Origin: Catenulispora pinisilvae
GTDB taxonomy: Bacteria; Actinomycetota; Actinomycetes; Streptomycetales; Catenulisporaceae
Length of the DNA: 64,000 nt
Assembly (NCBI RefSeq): GCF_015356865.1
Contig: NZ_JAAFZA010000018.1
Location: 1-64,000 of the forward strand
Direction of reading: 5' to 3'
The position numbers and the translations under genes were made by a program. How positions within the stretch are numbered: position 1 is the stretch's first letter; every line of letters starts with the position of its first letter. Below, piece after piece: positions 55,118 to 62,172 of this stretch. The notes under the pieces were generated by a model. It saw nothing but the letters and a program-made list of their open reading frames with translations. It searched no databases and was not told the origin of the DNA.

Positions 55118-57139
55118 TTGTCCAGCAAGTTCAGTCGGAAGCCGGTCGCGGTCGCCGCGCTCTTCGCTTCCTCCATCGGTTCCGTCCTCATCGCCGGTGG
55201 CGCGGCGCACGCGACCACCTTCGGCGGCGCCGGGACGAACCCGGTGACGATCACCGCCGGTGGGACGATCAACGTCGTGGGTGGGGGAACGGTCGCGCTT
55301 CCGGCCGGCGCCCACGACGTGTCCTGGGCCGGGCAGGGCGGCCGGTTCGCGTACATCGGCGCCGACAACGCGATCTACACCGCCGACTACGACGGCACCC
55401 ACAGCATCAAGGTCGCGCAGGGCGTCGCGCCGTCGCACACCGTCTGGGACGTCAGCAGCGAGGCCGTGTACTGGACCGAGGGCACCGGCACCACGGCCAA
55501 GGTGGTCGGCGCGCTGGCCAACGGCGGCTCGCTCGGCTCCCAGAGTCCGACCTTCGACCTGGTCTCGGCGCCGGTCGCGCCGGCCGGCCTGGGCTTGAGC
55601 AACCCGGACGTGGCCAGCGACCAGGTCGGCAGCGTCGTGGTGCAGACCAACGGTCAGGCCGGCGGCGCGGCGACCACCGGCGTCGCCCTGGTGTCCTACG
55701 GCACGAACGGCCAACCGACCTTCACCACGGTCGTCGCCCCGGACGTCGCCGCCAAGGGCGGCTCGCAGCCGACGATCTCGGCGGACGGCAAGACAGTGGT
55801 CTTCGTCCGTACCGACGCCAACGGCGACGCCCAGCTGTTCGCGACGTCCCTGCAGAACAGCGCCTGGTCCGCGCCGAAGCAGATCACCTGGATGACCGGC
55901 AACCACGCCACGCCGATCTTCGAGGCCGACAACCAGTCCACCGCCGACCAGACCGTCGCCTTCGAGTTCGCCAACCGCGCGGTCCCGGCCGGCACCGACG
56001 CCAACGGCACCTACCAGGTGGACGTCTCGCAGGCCCTGGCCGCCGCGGCACCCGCGCCGCAGCTGGAGAAGAACGTTTCCGCGCTGAGCGGCGCTCTGGC
56101 CGTCCGCACCGACAACCCGGGTCACGTCTACCGGATCGCCGGCTCCGATCGCATCGACACCGCGGTCGTGGCCTCGCGGCAGTCCTGGCGGACCAACGGC
56201 GCGGGTCAGAACGACCCGCGTTCGCAGGCGAAGTCGGTCGTGCTGAGCCGTTCCGACGTCTTCGCCGACGCCCTCGGCGGCGCCGCGCTGGCCGCGCACA
56301 AGGACGGCCCGCTGCTGCTCACCGACAGCAAGACGCTGAACGCCGAGACGCTGGCCGAGATCCGGCGGGTCCTGCCGACCTCCGGCACGGTCTACATCCT
56401 CGGCGGCACCGCGGCGATCTCGCCGGCCGTCCAGAGCACGCTGGCCAAGCTGGGCTACCACATCGACCGGATCGCGGGCCAGGACCGCTACGAGACCGCG
56501 GTCCAGATCGCCAACGCGGTCGACCCCAACGCCTCGGACGTCCTGCTCGCCACCGGCACCAACTACCCGGACGCGCTGTCCGCGGGCGCGGCGGCCGGTT
56601 CCTACAACGGCATGGTCGTGCTCCTGACCAACGGCAACGCCATGCCGGCCTCGACCGACGCCTACCTGCAGGCCAAGTCGAACAGCGGCCAGCTCCACTA
56701 CCTCGCCGCCGTCGGCGGTGCGGCGAACACGGCCCTGAAGGGGGCCAAGTGGCACGGCTACGACGCCCTGGTCGGTGCCGACCGATATCAGACGTCGTAC
56801 ATGGTGGCGCACGAGATCTTCGGCGCCTTCGGCCAGATCGGCATCGCCACCGGCGCCAACTGGCCGGACTCCCTGTCCGGCGGCGCCATGATGGGCGTGC
56901 GCCAGGGTCCGCTCCTGCTGGTGAACCCGGTGACCGGCCTGAGCGCCGCCGACAATGCCCTGATCGACGCCAACCGCGGCGCCTCGAACTGGGCCTTCGT
57001 CTTCGGCGGACCCAACGCTCTCCCGCTGCGCGTCGACCAGCAGCTGGCCTCGGACATCGCCACCTCCGCCGGCTCTTCGGTGGGCGCCGGTGCCGCCGCG
57101 GCCCCGCGGCTGGCGACGCCGAACGTCGCCAAGGGCTGA
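55118..57139 (+). CDS. Surface protein with beta-propeller and three cell-wall-binding repeats (CW_binding_2)
   Basis: 673 residues. A signal peptide (core about 9-32, cleavage after AAHA) precedes a beta-propeller-like N-terminal half (SWAGQGGRFAYIGADNAIYT, PTISADGKTVVFVRT). The C-terminal half has three CW_binding_2 units, starting VYRIAGSDRIDTAVVAS (about 336), IDRIAGQDRYETAVQIA (about 448) and ALVGADRYQTSYMVA (about 548), each followed by a D-A-L-x-x-G-x-A-type segment. Such repeats attach proteins noncovalently to wall polymers. The start is TTG 55118 with GGGAGGG five bases upstream; an ATG at 55025 is in frame but lacks a site and would put 31 residues before the signal peptide. Confidence 0.87.
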   Translation: MSSKFSRKPVAVAALFASSIGSVLIAGGAAHATTFGGAGTNPVTITAGGTINVVGGGTVALPAGAHDVSWAGQGGRFAYIGADNAIYTADYDGTHSIKVAQGVAPSHTVWDVSSEAVYWTEGTGTTAKVVGALANGGSLGSQSPTFDLVSAPVAPAGLGLSNPDVASDQVGSVVVQTNGQAGGAATTGVALVSYGTNGQPTFTTVVAPDVAAKGGSQPTISADGKTVVFVRTDANGDAQLFATSLQNSAWSAPKQITWMTGNHATPIFEADNQSTADQTVAFEFANRAVPAGTDANGTYQVDVSQALAAAAPAPQLEKNVSALSGALAVRTDNPGHVYRIAGSDRIDTAVVASRQSWRTNGAGQNDPRSQAKSVVLSRSDVFADALGGAALAAHKDGPLLLTDSKTLNAETLAEIRRVLPTSGTVYILGGTAAISPAVQSTLAKLGYHIDRIAGQDRYETAVQIANAVDPNASDVLLATGTNYPDALSAGAAAGSYNGMVVLLTNGNAMPASTDAYLQAKSNSGQLHYLAAVGGAANTALKGAKWHGYDALVGADRYQTSYMVAHEIFGAFGQIGIATGANWPDSLSGGAMMGVRQGPLLLVNPVTGLSAADNALIDANRGASNWAFVFGGPNALPLRVDQQLASDIATSAGSSVGAGAAAAPRLATPNVAKG

Positions 57140-57189
57140 CGCGTCGCGAACGGCTGAGTCATCGCAAAGGCCTGAGTCATCACAAAGGC
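57136..57189 (+). repeat. 18-bp tandem repeat duplicating the stop codon
   Basis: Three units begin CTGA: 57136-57153 (contains the stop), 57154-57171 and 57172-57189. The last two differ at one position (CTGAGTCATC-G/A-CAAAGGC). Because 18 is a multiple of three, each TGA is in frame with the gene. Confidence 0.9.
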
Positions 57190-57200
57190 CTGAGATGAGG

Positions 57201-57237
57201 GAGCCCGGCTTACTCCTGGGGGGAGTAAGCCGGGCTC
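57201..57237. terminator. Bidirectional hairpin terminator
   Basis: GAGCCCGGCTTACTCC (57201-57216) pairs perfectly with 57222-57237 around TGGGG. It separates the convergent wall-binding and anti-sigma-like genes. Confidence 0.85.
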
Positions 57238-57252
57238 AGCCGCGCTGAAGAC

Positions 57253-58761
57253 TCAGCCCTTCGCGGTGAACCGCGTCGCGACCTTCGTGGCCAGGCCGGT
57301 GAGCCACTGCTTGTCGGCGGACGTGAAGGCGGAGGAGCTCTCCGGGCTGTTGACGTTGACCTGGATCACGACGTCGCCGAACCGGACGAACACGTTCCAC
57401 GGTTGGGAAGGCAGCCCGGGGATGTTCTCGACGAAACCGCCGTCCCCGATCCCGCTCGGCAGCGAGGTCACCGTCGCGCCCGCGCACCCGGTCTGTGCCT
57501 GCTGGCGCAGGTCGGCGAGTTTCTGGGCGCCGGCCCCGGACTTCACTGTCAGCCGCAGGACATCCGCGCGCACGTTCAACCCGCTGGGCGTCGGGCCGGA
57601 GAACGTGTAGTCCGGCACGGTCGGGCCGATCAGACCGGACTGCTCGGTCGCGCAGGCGTCGGTCACCAAGGTGGAGGGCCGACTGGGTGCGCCCGTCGAG
57701 GCGACCTTCCATCCCGGGCCGAAGTCCGCCGCCTGCAGGAACGTCGGCGGCACCGTGACGGCTGCCGCCGCCTTCAGGCCGGGGGCGATCCCGCTCCCGG
57801 ACAGCACCGCGGTCAGCTTCTGCGCGGTGAGGGGCGACGGCGAGAGCACGGTGTCCGGGTTCGGCGCTATGCCTTTCGAGACCTGCTTGATCGAGTAGTT
57901 GATCCAAAGTGTCTCCACCGATCCGGCGCCACCGGGGAACTGCCGGGTCGCGAAGACCGCGGTGAGCCGGCCGAACGACTTCGTCGAGCTGGCCAGGACC
58001 GATCCGTCGGTGAGTTGGCGGTGGTCGCACGCACTCCATGCCACCTGATCCGGGCCATCGGGGTTGGAGGTGTTCGGGTCGAGGCTCGACCAGGTCTCGC
58101 CCAGATCGTCCGCGGCGCCGCAGCCGGGCATCGCCGGCTGGAACTTCGGGTCGTCGCCGTCCAGGAACCGCGTGAGCAGGTTGCCGTTCGGTGAGTCCGG
58201 AAGGTTCAATTCGCCCTTCGTCGCGGCCTTGCCGTTCGGCGTCCAGTCGGAGTTGACCTGGAGATCGGCGATATTGTCGCCGCTCGGGTCGCCGAGCGGC
58301 ACCGGCTTGGCCGGGACGCCCTCGTTGGGCGTCGGGACGATGTGCGCGGACGTCGGATCCAGTCCGGACAGCAAGGCCGCCATGTCCGACACCGCCGGCT
58401 CGGGCACGGCGATGTATTCCGGCACGGTGCCGCTGGAGCGACTGAGGTCTTTGTGTTCCACGGGCATGAAATCGACCCGGTCCAGGATCGACCCGCCCGA
58501 TCGGGTCGGCGATGTGGTCGGTGGCACTGTCGGTGGCGCGGTCGTCGTCCGTCCGCCGCCGCCCGGGGCCGCGGCGCTCACCGCGATCGTCGCCGCCACC
58601 GCGACCACCGCGAGCGATCCGCTCCCGGCCCCGACGGTCCGCAGCCGGCGCCGGCGGTCGCCACCGGCGATCATCGCCTGCGCGTCGGCGAGCCAGATCG
58701 GCTCCTCCTCGGCCCGCGTCGTGTCGAACACGTCGCGCATCCACTGGCCGTCTTCAGTCAT
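57253..58761 (-). CDS. Membrane protein cotranscribed with an ECF sigma factor (possible anti-sigma)
   Basis: 502 residues. The short cytoplasmic N-terminus (1-40, with WMRDVFDTTRAEEEPIWLAD) precedes one helix (about 45-66) and a Pro/Thr linker, then a 400-residue exterior part with two Cys (about 215 and 245) and beta-rich segments. The ATG overlaps the sigma-factor stop as ATGA, so both are made together. A small intracellular domain plus one helix suits an anti-sigma factor, though no zinc-binding H-x-x-x-C-x-x-C motif is present. The exterior domain may sense a signal. Similar SigE-type partners in actinomycetes are poorly characterised. Confidence 0.75.
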   Translation of the reverse strand: MTEDGQWMRDVFDTTRAEEEPIWLADAQAMIAGGDRRRRLRTVGAGSGSLAVVAVAATIAVSAAAPGGGGRTTTAPPTVPPTTSPTRSGGSILDRVDFMPVEHKDLSRSSGTVPEYIAVPEPAVSDMAALLSGLDPTSAHIVPTPNEGVPAKPVPLGDPSGDNIADLQVNSDWTPNGKAATKGELNLPDSPNGNLLTRFLDGDDPKFQPAMPGCGAADDLGETWSSLDPNTSNPDGPDQVAWSACDHRQLTDGSVLASSTKSFGRLTAVFATRQFPGGAGSVETLWINYSIKQVSKGIAPNPDTVLSPSPLTAQKLTAVLSGSGIAPGLKAAAAVTVPPTFLQAADFGPGWKVASTGAPSRPSTLVTDACATEQSGLIGPTVPDYTFSGPTPSGLNVRADVLRLTVKSGAGAQKLADLRQQAQTGCAGATVTSLPSGIGDGGFVENIPGLPSQPWNVFVRFGDVVIQVNVNSPESSSAFTSADKQWLTGLATKVATRFTAKG

Positions 58762-59306
58762 GACCGCTCCTTCTTCGTCGTGAGGAGTTCTTCGCCCCCG
58801 GCGCGAGCGGGGTCGGGCAGGATCGAGCGCATCGCGGCCAGCCCGCGTGCGGTCTGGCTCTTGACGGTCCCAGTGGCGATGCCGAGCAGTCTGGCCGTGG
58901 CCTGGACGTCCTGGTCGTCGAAGAACCGCAGAATCAGGACGGCACGCTGCCCGGGCGGCAGCCGGCGCAGCGCCGCCACCACGACTTCACGCTCGGACAC
59001 CCGGGTCACCCCGCTGTCGTGAAGCGCGGCGATGTCGGGCATGGCATCCGAGGACGGCCGCTCCCGACGCCAGTGCGCGCGCCGCCGCTCGTCGATGCAC
59101 GCGCGCAGCAACGTGGTGCGCAGGTACGCGTCGACGCCTTGGTCGGTCCGGACCCGTCCCCAGGCGGAGTGCAGCTTGATGAAGGCGACCTGTACCAGGT
59201 CTTCCGCCTGATCCCAGTCCCCGCACATCAGATACGCCATCCGCCGCAGCGCCAGCGATCTCGCGGTGACCAGCGTGGTGAACTCGCTGTCGTCAGGTCT
59301 GCGCAT
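58758..59306 (-). CDS. ECF (SigE-type) RNA polymerase sigma factor
   Basis: 182 residues. Region 2 is TARSLALRRMAYLMCGDWDQ and AEDLVQVAFIKLHSAW (the D-Q-A-E-D-L-V-Q core), region 4 is LPPGQRAVLILRFFDDQDVQ and ATARLLGIATGTVKSQTARG. This matches the SigE-type ECF group common in actinomycetes, often with a membrane partner. GGGAGGGAGATCG precedes the ATG. It is the first gene of a two-gene operon whose second product spans the membrane. Confidence 0.92.
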   Translation of the reverse strand: MRRPDDSEFTTLVTARSLALRRMAYLMCGDWDQAEDLVQVAFIKLHSAWGRVRTDQGVDAYLRTTLLRACIDERRRAHWRRERPSSDAMPDIAALHDSGVTRVSEREVVVAALRRLPPGQRAVLILRFFDDQDVQATARLLGIATGTVKSQTARGLAAMRSILPDPARAGGEELLTTKKERS

Positions 59307-59513
59307 CGATCTCCCTCCCCCGGCTCATCAGTATCGACTGGCTATACGTGGGCGGCGCCCGCAGAGGTTGTCACGTCCGACGAGAACTTCGAGGCCGTGT
59401 CCTTCGGCCGCCGCTCGGTGATCGCCTCACTTGGCCGCTCGGCGACCGGGATGCCGCGTTCATCGAGTTCTGCGACACGGCGCTCGCCGTGATCGGAGTG
59501 TGCAAGTGGCGCG

Positions 59514-59543
59514 TTGACAGCCTGAAAGGCCTAGTCCTACAGT
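59514..59543 (+). promoter_or_regulatory. Promoter of the GH172-like gene
   Basis: TTGACA (59514-59519) and TACAGT (59538-59543) with 18-bp spacing. The spacer from 59307 to this promoter carries short open frames but no recognisable gene. Confidence 0.7.
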
Positions 59544-59558
59544 CGCCACCGATCTTTT

Positions 59559-59576
59559 CGTGAAATCGATTTCACG
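59559..59576. promoter_or_regulatory. LacI-type operator
   Basis: CGTGAAATCGATTTCACG is a perfect 18-bp palindrome with a central CG, the usual form of LacI/GalR-family sites. It starts 15 bp after the -10 element, so a bound repressor would block transcription. Confidence 0.75.
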
Positions 59577-59638
59577 CGCCTATTTCTCATTGTTTCTCAG
59601 AACCAGACCGCTCTCGGTCCCCTTCTCTGGAGAGCATG

Positions 59639-62095
59639 ATGCGCACACCGATTCCGCAACACTCCCAAGCCCGAATAAGCAGAACCATCAAGGCCCTCAC
59701 TGCGATCGCCCTGGCTGCCGCTGGAGTGCTCGCGGCCCAGCCGGCCGCGCCGGCGCACGCCGACACCGCCTCCACTTCTTTCACCGCGAAGGGGCCGGTC
59801 GGTTGGGACACGCTGCGCCACCTCGACGCGATGGACACCCTCCCGGTGGGCGTGCAGACCAAGCAGTTCTCCAGTTTCGACCGGCAACAGCAGAACAACG
59901 ACTGGCAGTACCCCTGCCTTCGCACCACCAGTAGCGGGGCGTGCGTCATCGCCGACCATTCCGGACCCGGTGAGATCGACGCCATGTGGTTCACCAGCAA
60001 TGAAGGCGATGTCACCGCCACAGGGAACATCACCGTCACTCTCGACGGTCAAACAGTGCTCGACGCGCCCTTGCAGGACGTCGTCGACGGCAAGATCGGC
60101 GCTCCGTTCGTCTACCCGCTGGTGGCCAACGCGGATCAGAGCTCTGGCGGCGTCTACATCGAGGTGCCGATGCCGTTCCGGCAGTCGATGACCGTGACGA
60201 CGCAGAACAACCCGCAGTACGAGCACGTCACCTACCGGACGTTCGCGGACGCCGACGGGGTCTCGACGTTCAACCCGGGCGATCCGGCCACCGACGTCAT
60301 CGCCAAGCTGAAGGCCGCCGGTACCGCGGATCCCAAGCCGCCGATGCCCGATACCAGCACCCAGAGTCAGTCGCTGGACCTCGCCCCGGGCGACTCCACC
60401 GTCATATCCGACACCCACGGCCCCGGCCAGCTGACCGCGCTGAGTCTGGCGCTGCCCCAGGCGAAGATGGTGACGCCGACATCGGTGACCGACGACGGGC
60501 GCGCGTTCGGCGCGAACGGATCGAGCACCTTCACGGTCGCCATCGACCCGGACAACAACGGCGTCCGGCTGACCCGCCGCTACGATCCGGTTCCCCCCGA
60601 CCAGGCCGCGAGCGTGTCAGTGGACGGGCAACAAGTCGCGCAGTGGGGACCCTCGACGCCCGCGTCGCTCGGCGGCTGGGCTGAGGAATCGGTGGAACTG
60701 CCGGCAAGCGCCACAGCCGGCAAGTCGTCCATCACCGTGAAGAACACCTTCGTGTCTTCCTCCCAGGACTACAACGAGTACACCTATTGGGTGGACAGCC
60801 ACGTCGCAGCCGGCTTGTCCCGCACCGACACCGTCGACGTCGGCAACGCCGCGAGCGAGTCCGCGCACCACTACGGGATCGTCGGCCAGACCTGGCAAGG
60901 GACCAGTACCTACAGCGACCCGCTCGATGCCACACAGCTCGCGGCCCTGACGCAGGCGCAGCAAATCCTCCAGGGACTGCGGGTGCGCATAACCTTCGAC
61001 GGCACGCGCACCGTCGACTCCCCGATCGGTGAGTTCCTCGGCTCCGGTCTCGCTGTCGCGCCGGTCAACTCCCTGATGAGCGGAATCAACCCCCAGACCT
61101 CCACGTTCACTTCGTGGTGGCCCATGCCGTACCTGGACGGCGCCACAGTCGAGCTCTACAACGGCTCCGGACTGACCGTGACCGGCAGCGGCACCGTCGC
61201 CGCCGGACAGTCGGCCGCGGTCGGCGCCGCCCTCGCGACCGGGACCATCGGCTACTTCCGCACCCAATCCAATTCTGGTCCTACCACCGCGAACCAGGAC
61301 TGGACGTATCTGAAAGCGTCCGGCACCAGCAAGTTCGTCGGCGTCACCGTCTCCATGCAGGGCCCGATCAACCGCTCCTACCTCGAAGGCAACGAGCGCG
61401 TCTACGTCGACGGCGCCCGCACGCCCCAGATGATCGGCACCGGCACCGAGGACTTCTTCCAAAGCGGCTGGTACTTCAACCACGGCCCCGACACCAACCC
61501 GTTCAACGGAGACCCGGCGCACCTGATCGCGGCCACCGGCTGCGCGGCCTCGACCGACTGCACCGGCGCCTACCGCCTGATGCTCGACGACGCGGTCTCC
61601 TCCGGCTCCTCCCTCAGCTTCGGAATCCAGCACGGCCCGGCCAACGACGTGGCCGCCGACTACTCCTCAACCGCCTACTGGTACGGAACAGCCCAGCCGC
61701 AAAACCACCAAACCGACCAGATAGCGACCACCGGCGGCACCTCCCTCACCGACACCTACGAAGGCACCGACGGCACTCAGACCCCCGTCACCGCCGACGT
61801 ACTGACCTCGACCACACCCCAAACCCTCCAGCTGACCCTGAACCCGGCCAACCGCGGCGCGACCATCATCCGCACCAGCGACCAACTGAACGGCTACCAG
61901 CAGGCCCACGTCACCGTAGACGGCCAACCACTGCCGGACTGGCTGGAACCACTGGCAAACCCCTACCACCGATGGCTGGACGACACCTACCTACTGCCGG
62001 CGTCGGTCACGGCCGGACACACGACGATCACCGTGGTACTCACCCCGGTCAGACCATGGACCGCTTCCTCTTACACGGTGCTGAGTAGCTGCTGA
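59639..62095 (+). CDS. Secreted GH172-like (DUF2961) glycosidase
   Basis: 818 residues. A signal peptide (core about 19-37, cleavage at AHA) leads to a DUF2961 region: GPGEIDAMWFTSNEGD early on, and LEGNERVYVDG (about 582-592) and GTGTEDFFQSGWYF (about 600-613), the invariant Glu-rich strings that hold catalytic carboxylates. Family GH172 includes alpha-D-arabinofuranosidases and alpha-fructofuranosidases that act on arabinan- or inulin-type glycans and usually assemble as trimers. A beta-rich C-terminal region follows. ATG 59639 has GGAGAG five bases away; ATG 59636 is closer than usual. A LacI-type operator suggests control by a sugar. Its substrate is unknown. Confidence 0.83.
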   Translation: MRTPIPQHSQARISRTIKALTAIALAAAGVLAAQPAAPAHADTASTSFTAKGPVGWDTLRHLDAMDTLPVGVQTKQFSSFDRQQQNNDWQYPCLRTTSSGACVIADHSGPGEIDAMWFTSNEGDVTATGNITVTLDGQTVLDAPLQDVVDGKIGAPFVYPLVANADQSSGGVYIEVPMPFRQSMTVTTQNNPQYEHVTYRTFADADGVSTFNPGDPATDVIAKLKAAGTADPKPPMPDTSTQSQSLDLAPGDSTVISDTHGPGQLTALSLALPQAKMVTPTSVTDDGRAFGANGSSTFTVAIDPDNNGVRLTRRYDPVPPDQAASVSVDGQQVAQWGPSTPASLGGWAEESVELPASATAGKSSITVKNTFVSSSQDYNEYTYWVDSHVAAGLSRTDTVDVGNAASESAHHYGIVGQTWQGTSTYSDPLDATQLAALTQAQQILQGLRVRITFDGTRTVDSPIGEFLGSGLAVAPVNSLMSGINPQTSTFTSWWPMPYLDGATVELYNGSGLTVTGSGTVAAGQSAAVGAALATGTIGYFRTQSNSGPTTANQDWTYLKASGTSKFVGVTVSMQGPINRSYLEGNERVYVDGARTPQMIGTGTEDFFQSGWYFNHGPDTNPFNGDPAHLIAATGCAASTDCTGAYRLMLDDAVSSGSSLSFGIQHGPANDVAADYSSTAYWYGTAQPQNHQTDQIATTGGTSLTDTYEGTDGTQTPVTADVLTSTTPQTLQLTLNPANRGATIIRTSDQLNGYQQAHVTVDGQPLPDWLEPLANPYHRWLDDTYLLPASVTAGHTTITVVLTPVRPWTASSYTVLSSC

Positions 62096-62110
62096 CCGCA
62101 GCCGCCGATC

Positions 62111-62148
62111 CGGTGCCGGCAAGATCGCCGAAGATCTTGCCGGCACCG
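62111..62148. terminator. Bidirectional hairpin between the two glycosidase genes
   Basis: CGGTGCCGGCAAGATC (62111-62126) pairs perfectly with 62133-62148 around GCCGAA. It is suited to stop both convergent transcripts. Confidence 0.85.
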
Positions 62149-62172
62149 AGTTGCTGCTTCGACCTGTCGTCG

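Noticed and set aside
54920-56812. 630-codon minus-strand frame opposite the wall-binding protein
   Set aside because: Val/Gly/Arg-rich without motifs, while the plus frame has a signal peptide and three CW_binding_2 units.
59337-59510. Possible gene remnant between the sigma factor and GH172-like gene
   Set aside because: Two overlapping short frames look faintly protein-like but match no family I can name.
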